Assembly (NCBI GenBank): GCA_900199595.1
Contig: FZRB01000008.1
Span: 1-64,000 of the forward strand
Source of the DNA: Lachnospiraceae bacterium
GTDB taxonomy: Bacteria > Bacillota > Clostridia > Lachnospirales > Lachnospiraceae
Direction of reading: 5' to 3'
Length of the DNA stretch: 64,000 nucleotides
Under the pieces are notes generated by a model, which was not told the origin of the DNA, searched no databases, and saw nothing but the letters and a program-made list of their open reading frames with translations. A program made the position numbers and the translations under genes. This document shows, one piece after another, positions 57,899 through 64,000 of this stretch (positions are counted from its first letter, which is position 1; each line of letters begins with the position of its first letter).

Positions 57899-58777
57899 TT
57901 ATAAATCAAAAATACTCATCTGAGGATATTTATCCGGCAGTTCCATCATATAATTAAAACACTCCTGAGGAGTATACATCATTCCATTTTCCTTACAGAT
58001 TGTTCTGAGAAGGTTAAGCAATTCTTTTCTATTGGGACTCGGTAATTCATAAGCATTCCCGTATGTTTCTATATATTTTCTTTTCATACCGGGGAAATGT
58101 CTGTCCAGCGCTGCATAATAATACTCCCTGTCACCTTCCCGGAGAGTCAGCCCCATTCCAAAATCTATAATACCCTTCACTCCTACTCTGACACACTCTC
58201 TCAGAATCGACTCAACATTTTCGCGAGTATCATTTATGAACGGCAGAATAGGCGTAATCCAGACAATTGTTGGTATCCCTTTTTCCTGCATCTTTTCAAG
58301 AACCTCTATTCGTCTCTTGGTATTACAGACATTAGGCTCCAGCTTCTTACATAAATCATCATCATAGGTAGTTAATGTCATCTGTACAACACATTTAGCT
58401 GTCTTATTTATTTCATCCAGCAGTTCTATATCACGAAGGATTCTGTCTGATTTAGTCTGAATCGCTACACCATATTCGTATTTCAGAATAATCTCCAGGC
58501 ATTTTTTTGTCAGCTGAAGTTCTTCTTCACAGTGCATATAAGGATCCGACATGGCACCTGTTCCGATCATGCACTTCTTTCTTTTAGATCTTATTTTATT
58601 CTCAAGAAGTTCAGGTGCATTTTTCTTTACTTCAATATCTTCAAATGGATGCGTAAATTGATAGCATTTACTTCGGCTGTCACAATAAATACAGCCATGG
58701 GAACAGCCACGGTATATATTCATTCCCGTAAATCCATTATTACTTGTTAATATTCCTTTTGCTTCAACAAAATGCAT
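57899..58777 (-). CDS. SPL/Rv2578c-family radical SAM protein
   Basis: 292 residues with the [4Fe-4S] motif CSHGCIYC (C-x3-C-x2-C) at about 25-32 and the spore-photoproduct-lyase-like blocks GAMSDPYMHCE and VQMTLTTYDDDLCKKLEP. It is related to DNA-repair radical SAM enzymes but the substrate is not established. A WYL-type inverted repeat covers its promoter, next to an identical TATAATAAACATGACA as at the WYL gene, so it is a likely regulon member. Confidence 0.9.
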   Translation of the reverse strand: MHFVEAKGILTSNNGFTGMNIYRGCSHGCIYCDSRSKCYQFTHPFEDIEVKKNAPELLENKIRSKRKKCMIGTGAMSDPYMHCEEELQLTKKCLEIILKYEYGVAIQTKSDRILRDIELLDEINKTAKCVVQMTLTTYDDDLCKKLEPNVCNTKRRIEVLEKMQEKGIPTIVWITPILPFINDTRENVESILRECVRVGVKGIIDFGMGLTLREGDREYYYAALDRHFPGMKRKYIETYGNAYELPSPNRKELLNLLRTICKENGMMYTPQECFNYMMELPDKYPQMSIFDL

Positions 58778-58837
58778 ACTGCCCGCTTCCCTTCATTTAT
58801 TCCTCTTACCAAGTTATGTATGAAGTATATCTAATCC

Positions 58838-58868
58838 AACACGACATCTGTGTGTCATGTTTATTATA
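58838..58868. promoter_or_regulatory. WYL-type operator and -10 box before the radical-SAM gene
   Basis: AACACGACA-TCTGTG-TGTCATGTT (58838-58862), one mismatch in the left arm, next to TATAAT on the minus strand. The 16 bp TATAATAAACATGACA are identical to those at the WYL promoter. Confidence 0.65.
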
Positions 58869-58872
58869 ATAT

Positions 58873-59355
58873 CTATAGCTTCTCACAAAAGGAATCTATC
58901 TTCTTGTCATTATCTGATTTAACCCGCGTCTTCGGATCTATAAGTATAAGCTCTGCCTCAAATGCATCTATGCCGATCTGCTTCTTAATTCTTTCAAAGG
59001 CCTTTTCGGCACCGTTACCACTCTGACATGCAAATACGGAAATCTTCTTTCCTTTAAGCTGTCTCTTATGCTCGTTCAGAAATGTACAGAGCGGAGGAGC
59101 CGGACGACTCGCCCAAACAGGAAAACCAAGGATGATCTTATCGTATTTTGATGCCTCAAACTTATAAGGCTTAAGTACCGGCATTTCACCCATTACAGCA
59201 CTTTTTCCGCCCCACAAGAATTTCTTTGCACCCTTATCAGGATAAGCCTTATCCGGTTCTATTTTTATCATATCCGCTTCAATCCTTGCAGCTATCTTCT
59301 CTGCCACCATCTCACTATTTCCAAGCATTGAATAATAAACTATTGCTGTACCCAT
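58873..59355 (-). CDS. Flavodoxin (FldA/BilS-like)
   Basis: 160 residues, FMN loop YYSMLGNSEMVAEK and the GFPVWASRPAPP 60s-like loop of flavodoxin_4-type proteins. AAGGAG before ATG. It transfers electrons in the cytoplasm. It directly follows the PadR gene by 1 bp, making a ferredoxin-like membrane protein/PadR/flavodoxin operon. Confidence 0.9.
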   Translation of the reverse strand: MGTAIVYYSMLGNSEMVAEKIAARIEADMIKIEPDKAYPDKGAKKFLWGGKSAVMGEMPVLKPYKFEASKYDKIILGFPVWASRPAPPLCTFLNEHKRQLKGKKISVFACQSGNGAEKAFERIKKQIGIDAFEAELILIDPKTRVKSDNDKKIDSFCEKL

Positions 59356-59356
59356 T

Positions 59357-59899
59357 TTATATCTCCTTCAAAATCTTCTTAGCTTTATTACACCATCTTA
59401 AGTATGCCTCATAGGTCTCGATTCCAAAAGTTACAGTCAGGTAATAATGAATATGATCCTCCTGATCCAGGACTTTCTCCAGATTCTCCTTATAAAACTT
59501 AAGGACTTCCAGATTACCTCTTACCTGTTCCTCAAAGATTTCTATGTTACGTATTGTCACACTTCTGTCTTCTGTTCCACCAAAATACATCTTGAGAAGT
59601 GTTTCATATTTAAGATCGTTAGCAGCCTTCTCGTCATTCAACCATGCCTTAAGAGTATCTTTACCCTGCTTGGTTATCTGATAAACTATCTTCTCACGCC
59701 CCCCTGTAGTATCAGTTTTCTTTCGCTTCACAAGTCCCTGTTTTTCCATATCATTAAGTGCAGGATATATACTTCCGAAGCTTCCCTTCCAGAAGAAACT
59801 GATTGCACCATCTATCTGCTTCTTTATATCATATCCTGTCAGATTCTCATGAGCCAGAAGTCCCAGAATCACAACATCTATCTTTCTGTCTTTAGCCAT
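59357..59899 (-). CDS. PadR-family transcriptional regulator
   Basis: 180 residues from ATG 59899. N-terminal winged helix (VILGLLAHENLTGYDIKKQI; GSIYPALNDMEKQGLVKRKK) and C-terminal helical dimerisation domain (PadR C-terminal/Vir type). The start overlaps the spacing after the 4Fe-4S gene, so it is cotranscribed with the genes it probably represses; repeats at 60683-60710 are candidate binding sites. Confidence 0.92.
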   Translation of the reverse strand: MAKDRKIDVVILGLLAHENLTGYDIKKQIDGAISFFWKGSFGSIYPALNDMEKQGLVKRKKTDTTGGREKIVYQITKQGKDTLKAWLNDEKAANDLKYETLLKMYFGGTEDRSVTIRNIEIFEEQVRGNLEVLKFYKENLEKVLDQEDHIHYYLTVTFGIETYEAYLRWCNKAKKILKEI

Positions 59900-59904
59900 C
59901 CTGA

Positions 59905-60636
59905 TCACCTTTTCCACAACCATTTATACTTAAGAGCCTTTTTAGGGCATCCGTCTACACAGGCTCCGCACTGTATACATTCTGTACATTTTGAAATGCC
60001 GTCATCTGCTGCCAGCTGCCTGACATCAAGTCCCATTGAGCAGGCCTTGCTGCACATCCCGCAGCCAACACATTTATCCTTTTCAACCTCTATATGAAGC
60101 TGAGGAAAATGCAGCCATCTTCCCACTGAGCTTCCAATCACCATAAAGGGTGCCATCCAGCAGATATAATGGCAGGCCGCTCTTCGTCCATGAATAATAG
60201 ACGGTAAAACCAGCAGCATGACTACACCATAGTATATCACATAGTTATAAATACTCGAAACAGAAATGCCGTGATCCGTCATATAAAATGGATCAATAGT
60301 TAATTCATTTTTTCCAAGGATAAATGTAACGATCACAGCTATAATCCAAAGCGACCAGATAACATATTTGATCTTATCTCTCTTTCCCTGTTTTGCAGCC
60401 TTTTCATTCACTCTCATAGCACATTCCTGAAGCCCGCCTGCCGGACATAAGTATCCACACCACGCTCTTCCGAGAAACATCGACAGCACAAGCATTAAGC
60501 AGAAAACAATAAAGCTTCCGTTAATGATATGCTCCATCGCCGCATTTATTATAAGATATGGAGAGAAATACCATATAGTAATCGGAAAAGCCAGAAACGA
60601 AATGAGCAGTAAACACTTTCTTACTTTCTGTCTCAT
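59905..60636 (-). CDS. 4Fe-4S membrane protein of the NapH/CcoG type
   Basis: 243 residues with four to five transmembrane helices, the membrane Cys motif AWCGYLCPAGG at about 58-68, ACHYICW, and two C-terminal ferredoxin clusters (CVGCGMCSKAC; CTECIQCGACVDGCP). It would pass electrons from or to the membrane, probably to the flavodoxin two genes downstream. AAAGGAG precedes the ATG. Confidence 0.9.
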   Translation of the reverse strand: MRQKVRKCLLLISFLAFPITIWYFSPYLIINAAMEHIINGSFIVFCLMLVLSMFLGRAWCGYLCPAGGLQECAMRVNEKAAKQGKRDKIKYVIWSLWIIAVIVTFILGKNELTIDPFYMTDHGISVSSIYNYVIYYGVVMLLVLPSIIHGRRAACHYICWMAPFMVIGSSVGRWLHFPQLHIEVEKDKCVGCGMCSKACSMGLDVRQLAADDGISKCTECIQCGACVDGCPKKALKYKWLWKR

Positions 60637-60682
60637 ATTTTCATACTCCTTTCATACACAAAAATGCATCGCACAACTTCAA

Positions 60683-60742
60683 TATATCATTTTGATATAT
60701 ATCATTTTGATACATTATGCATCGTGCAAGGACATTTGTCAA
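60683..60742 (-). promoter_or_regulatory. Promoter and repeat operator of the 4Fe-4S/PadR/flavodoxin operon
   Basis: TTGACA (60737-60742) and CATAAT (60714-60719) with exactly 17 bp between. Just downstream, a 13-bp sequence TATATCATTTTGA occurs twice in direct order (60683-60695, 60698-60710; period 15), and ATGCATCG flanks on both sides (60664-60671, 60717-60724). The position suits a repressor. Confidence 0.75.
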
Positions 60743-60743
60743 G

Positions 60744-60780
60744 AAAAAAGTGGCAATCGAATTTCTTTTCGATTACCACT
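60744..60780 (-). terminator. Terminator after the TetR gene
   Basis: AGTGGTAATCGA pairs with TCGATTGCCACT (one G-U) on the minus strand and is followed by T6; it sits between the TetR stop and the next promoter. Confidence 0.85.
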
Positions 60781-60817
60781 GCAAACAAGAACGCATTTTT
60801 AACTATTAATACTTATG

Positions 60818-61390
60818 TCATTTCAATAACATCGACATTATCCACTTCGGATTGGGAGTCTTCATATCCTTATCCATAGCCATCTCTTCCATTATTCCCT
60901 GAACGCTGGCCCAGAAGCATCTTGAAAGAAGAACCGCATCTCCACTTCTGAATACGCCTTCCTTCTGTCCCTTCTCAATCAGTGCTGCTGTATCCTGAAT
61001 CGTATCGACTGAAAGTGCAACCTGCCTTGCCTCCTCGGGCATGCCGGTTCTCCTTACCTGTCCCATCAGAACAAACATGTTGAATACCCAGGGCTGATCT
61101 TTAGCAAATGAAAAGAGATGTTCCAAAAAATTTTCCAGATAGATATGTGAGGGAACTTCAGCTGCTCCATTTCCACTTGCCGACTTTGTACCTGCCGCTC
61201 CCATCTTCACAAGTTCCAGAAGAAGTTCCTCTTTGGACTCAAAGTAATGAAACATGAGTCCGGTACTCATAGGAACTGCCGCCGCTATATCTGTGATCTT
61301 CGTATCATAATACCCACGTTCAACAAACAATGTGAGCGCTGTCATAAGTATTTTTTGTCTTTTTTCTTCCTTCTGTTCTTTTCTAGTCAT
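60818..61390 (-). CDS. TetR-family transcriptional regulator
   Basis: 190 residues; GAGGTAGAT before ATG. N-terminal helix-turn-helix (RQKILMTALTLFVERGYYDT ... AAAVPMSTGLMFHYFESKEE) and a helical ligand domain. It is cotranscribed after the FAD oxidoreductase gene. Twin TTGAAT palindromes on that operon's promoter are its likely operators, giving an autoregulated unit. Confidence 0.92.
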   Translation of the reverse strand: MTRKEQKEEKRQKILMTALTLFVERGYYDTKITDIAAAVPMSTGLMFHYFESKEELLLELVKMGAAGTKSASGNGAAEVPSHIYLENFLEHLFSFAKDQPWVFNMFVLMGQVRRTGMPEEARQVALSVDTIQDTAALIEKGQKEGVFRSGDAVLLSRCFWASVQGIMEEMAMDKDMKTPNPKWIMSMLLK

Positions 61391-61435
61391 ATCTACCTCT
61401 CGATCATTTGATATATATCCGTATTCTTTATATGT

Positions 61436-62935
61436 TTAAATCTCAATACTACGTTTCTTACTCTTCAGAATTCTCTGTACTGCAAATTTACCACTAGCTG
61501 CAGCAACTGGAAGACCACCTGGTGAACTGGTCCACTGACCTGCTAGATAAAGATTATCTATTCCCTTCAGCTTTCCTTTCAGCTTTAGCTGCTTTGCATC
61601 AGGTGTTGTAGTAAAGCTCATATAGCTTCCATGATATGCATTACAGTATCTCTCATAAGTGAGTGGTGTCCAGCAGTCAAGATACTGCATATCACCAATA
61701 AGCTCAGGAAAAGCTGACTCAATTCTTTTCTGTACTTCCTTTACAAGAATATCCTTAAGCTCTCTATATTCTATCTCGCTTAAGCTCTTCCAAAATTCAA
61801 AGTCTTCATCTGTCTGAGAAATACATGTCTGGATAACCTGTTTTCCGTCCTTTACAAAGATCGGATCATAACCATATGCCTTCACGTACATTCTGCCAAA
61901 TGTACGGCTTCCAACTTTGATAGGATCAATATCAATAAATACGGTCTCTCCTCTATCATAGTTTTCACTTACCGCAAATGCAACCTGAAATCCACTTATT
62001 GTAGGATATTTTTTTGGTGCATCATATGCAGCCTTCACTTCCTTTGGCATATATCCTTCCGGAAGCAGCTTTTTGAATAGTACATAAGAATCAACTGTAG
62101 GAATGATATAATCTCCCTTTATAGTTTTTCCATCTTCCATCGTAATACCTGTAGCTGTCTTTTTATCTAAATCAATTCTCTTAATACTGGAATTATAATA
62201 TATCTTTCCGCCTAAATCCTTAAATCTTTTTTCCATACGAAGTGACATCTGAAGAGATGCGCCCATTGGAATCTTTCCGTTGCCATCTGCCATAGTTGCA
62301 TATGATACCAAGAATGCGTAAGCACAGTATTCCTTTGGCAGATAATCGCACATGAGCTTCTGGAGAACAGGTGACTTAAATCTCTTACTGTATTCTTCAA
62401 GTGATATCTTTCCAAACTCCTTCATAACCTTTGGAAAATCAGCCATGCTCTTACCCATATTGATATAATCCTTTACTCCCCACATTTCCATAGGCTTTTT
62501 CGCAGGGAAAAGACACTGCTTTGAATACTCAACATACTGGATAAACTTCTTTATCTCTGCCTCATCTTCCGGAGAAATGGCGATCAGTTCTTCTTCTGTA
62601 CGCTTAAGATCATTCCAAAGTGTTGCTGTCTGTCCGTTACTGATTGTTGAGTAGAACGCATTTATCTCAGCATACTCTGTATCATCTGAAAGGGCTCCTA
62701 CCTTTTTCCATACTTCATACATTTCTGTATCTTTTCTTGTTCCTGTGAGCCAGTGGATGCAGTTGTCTATATGATAACCGTTTCTGTTCCAACCTATACA
62801 TTCTCCACCAGGTATAGCATTCTTTTCATATATCTCAGCATCGAAGCCTGCAAGAAGTGCATATATTCCTGCAGAAAGACCTGCGATACCTCCACCGATG
62901 ATTATTACCTTTTCCTTAGCATTTGCATTACTCAT
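61436..62935 (-). CDS. Phytoene-desaturase-family FAD oxidoreductase
   Basis: 499 residues. N-terminal dinucleotide-binding GGGIAGLSAGIYALLAGFDA, then EKNAIPGGECIGWNRNGY, and the C-terminal FAD motif LYLAGQWTSSPGGLPVAAAS. It belongs to the crtI/amine-oxidase-like family found in gut Clostridia; the substrate is unknown (carotenoid genes are absent nearby). Strong TTGACA-17-TATATT promoter with two palindromes. Confidence 0.88.
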   Translation of the reverse strand: MSNANAKEKVIIIGGGIAGLSAGIYALLAGFDAEIYEKNAIPGGECIGWNRNGYHIDNCIHWLTGTRKDTEMYEVWKKVGALSDDTEYAEINAFYSTISNGQTATLWNDLKRTEEELIAISPEDEAEIKKFIQYVEYSKQCLFPAKKPMEMWGVKDYINMGKSMADFPKVMKEFGKISLEEYSKRFKSPVLQKLMCDYLPKEYCAYAFLVSYATMADGNGKIPMGASLQMSLRMEKRFKDLGGKIYYNSSIKRIDLDKKTATGITMEDGKTIKGDYIIPTVDSYVLFKKLLPEGYMPKEVKAAYDAPKKYPTISGFQVAFAVSENYDRGETVFIDIDPIKVGSRTFGRMYVKAYGYDPIFVKDGKQVIQTCISQTDEDFEFWKSLSEIEYRELKDILVKEVQKRIESAFPELIGDMQYLDCWTPLTYERYCNAYHGSYMSFTTTPDAKQLKLKGKLKGIDNLYLAGQWTSSPGGLPVAAASGKFAVQRILKSKKRSIEI

Positions 62936-62970
62936 TGTATTATATTTCCTTTCTTATTGAATTTGTTTTC

Positions 62971-63038
62971 ATTGAATCTGTATTCAATATATCACCATAA
63001 AAAAAATTTGTCAACACTTTTATTGAATTTTAATTCAA
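62971..63038 (-). promoter_or_regulatory. Promoter and twin TetR operators of the oxidoreductase operon
   Basis: TTGACA (63009-63014) and TATATT (62986-62991) are 17 bp apart. ATTGAAT-CTGT-ATTCAAT (62971-62988) overlaps the -10/start region and TTGAATT-TT-AATTCAA (63023-63038) lies just upstream of -35, a classic repression arrangement. Confidence 0.8.
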
Positions 63039-63143
63039 CTTTTTCTTCTTATAGTTTTATTATCATGCTCCGGTATCACCGTGTATGCAGAAGAAAAATA
63101 TAGAAAAGAAGGCATTTAAAAAGATACATAAAAAAGCAAAATT

Positions 63144-63284
63144 TTATTGATTTTTCTCACATTTTCCCGAACAAGACCCACTGTAAGGACAATTGCCACA
63201 GGGTCCGTGCTTTTTTATGTATCTTATGGCCAGTATAAGGAGTATCATTATTACTATTATTGCAATAATCGTGGCTAAATTCAT
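63144..63284 (-). CDS. FeoB-associated Cys-rich membrane protein
   Basis: 46 residues from ATG 63284 (GAGG upstream). One transmembrane helix (about 3-21), then a short Cys-rich tail with five Cys (CGNCPYSGSCSGKC). This matches the small protein family often found next to ferrous-iron transporter FeoB; no feoB is in the window. It starts 15 bp after the upstream signalling gene. Confidence 0.8.
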   Translation of the reverse strand: MNLATIIAIIVIMILLILAIRYIKKHGPCGNCPYSGSCSGKCEKNQ

Positions 63285-63299
63285 GCTAAGTATCCTCAT

Positions 63300-64000
63300 T
63301 TACAATACGTCATATACTTCCTCTGCCTCGTAGATAAGCTCACCTAATATACGTAGAAGATTATCTGTCTCTACAGGTTTACTAAGATGCGCATTCATAC
63401 CTGCCTGCATGGAACGTTGGACATCCTCATCGAAAGCATTTGCTGTAAGCGCAATGATTGGAATCCTTTTGGCATCCTCTCTATCCATGGCACGAATAGT
63501 CTTAGCAGCCTCCAGACCATCCATCTGAGGCATACGCACATCCATTATAATCGCTGCATATACTCCTGCCGTACTTTTCTCGAACATCTCGACGGCTATT
63601 ATTCCATTTGCAGCATGATCAATCTTGATATTCTCGATTTCAAGAGCATCCATCATTATTTCGGCATTGATATCCACATCCTCAGCCAAAAGAATCCGGC
63701 GTCCGGCCAGCTTCGCACGATCTTTTTCCTTGAATATATTCATATTACTACGTCGTGCTATCTGATCTATTTTTTCCAGAATATTTGAAGCAAAAAGCGG
63801 TTTTGCAAGATAGTTATCTACGCCAACTCTTTCAGCTTCCTCCCGAATATCATCCCAGTTATTTGCCGTAAGTGCAACGACCGTACACTCATTTTTAAAT
63901 AGCTTCATTATCTCAGAAGAAGTTTCTGGACCGGTCATTCCAGACATAATCCAATCCATAAAAACGAGATTATATGGCTTATGCTTCGCATGCTGAATCT
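63300..64000 (-). CDS. C-terminal part of a multi-receiver signalling protein (partial)
   Basis: The reading frame continues past the right edge, so at least 233 residues are seen of a larger protein, probably a hybrid histidine kinase. A first receiver ends here (phosphoacceptor Asp in NLVFMDW, then TVVALTANN and YLAKPLFASN), and a second complete receiver follows (about RRILLAEDVDINAEIMMDAL, phospho-Asp in AAIIMDVRMPQMDG, IIALTANAFDED, LSKPVE). The C-terminus is VYDVL. Confidence 0.88.
   Translation of the reverse strand, partial: IQHAKHKPYNLVFMDWIMSGMTGPETSSEIMKLFKNECTVVALTANNWDDIREEAERVGVDNYLAKPLFASNILEKIDQIARRSNMNIFKEKDRAKLAGRRILLAEDVDINAEIMMDALEIENIKIDHAANGIIAVEMFEKSTAGVYAAIIMDVRMPQMDGLEAAKTIRAMDREDAKRIPIIALTANAFDEDVQRSMQAGMNAHLSKPVETDNLLRILGELIYEAEEVYDVL

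Overview
The window is AT-rich, reads almost entirely from the minus strand, has strong AGGAGG-type ribosome binding sites and carries Firmicutes-type families (HflX, UPF0340, AEC transporter, MarR/PadR/WYL/TipA-like regulators, a Tn916-type integrase). An anaerobic low-GC Clostridia, most likely Lachnospiraceae, is the best inference; no rRNA or species marker is present.

Layout. 0-7.4 kb is core chromosome: an ABC solute-binding/permease fusion and a phage-tail-lysozyme-like membrane protein, a Ser-Asn-Cys tRNA operon with unusual tRNA-derived 76-bp tandem repeats and many small hairpins, then AEC transporter, HflX, UPF0340 and a low-molecular-weight protein tyrosine phosphatase (PTP). 7.4-27.0 kb is an integrative mobilizable element inserted in the 5' end of the PTP gene. 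It has a Tn916-like Int/Xis pair, a MobA/MobL-type relaxase with a probable oriT, a Pin-type serine recombinase and a ParM-like partition operon, but no conjugation machinery. 27.0-30.8 kb holds three further truncated copies of the PTP 5' end. Two of them close small cargo modules (DNA glycosylase plus kinase; RhuM-Fic plus HD/DUF3781), so this is a repeatedly used integration hotspot. 30.8-44.6 kb is a regulator- and acetyltransferase-rich accessory region with several broken genes and recent duplications. 44.7-64 kb carries a 1214-residue coiled-coil protein, a two-component system with an FtsX-type ABC transporter, a WYL-regulator locus, a ferredoxin/PadR/flavodoxin operon, a phytoene-desaturase-like oxidoreductase with its TetR repressor, and the end of a multi-receiver signalling protein.

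The outstanding cargo is the 12.9-22.0 kb minus-strand cluster. It encodes a ubiquitin-like protein of YukD type, an E1-like ThiF enzyme, an E2-like enzyme with the HPN motif and active-site Cys fused to membrane helices and an FHA domain, a membrane-anchored JAMM peptidase with complete metal ligands, a RING-like treble-clef protein, and four membrane zinc-ribbon proteins. Together these look like a complete, membrane-associated ubiquitin-like conjugation and deconjugation system. Related operons have been predicted from comparative genomics; this composition, membrane architecture and mobile setting are what deserve follow-up. Divergent from it, the element carries a STAND NTPase with C-terminal TPR-like repeats and a DUF3800 protein preceded by a compact structured RNA.

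Several regulatory circuits can be read directly. One inverted repeat (ATGACA-N6-TGTCAT) occurs before the WYL regulator, the radical-SAM gene and a VOC gene 16 kb away. Palindromes sit on the promoter of the oxidoreductase-TetR operon and on the MarR promoter, and a 19-bp-spacer promoter precedes the TipA-like MerR gene.
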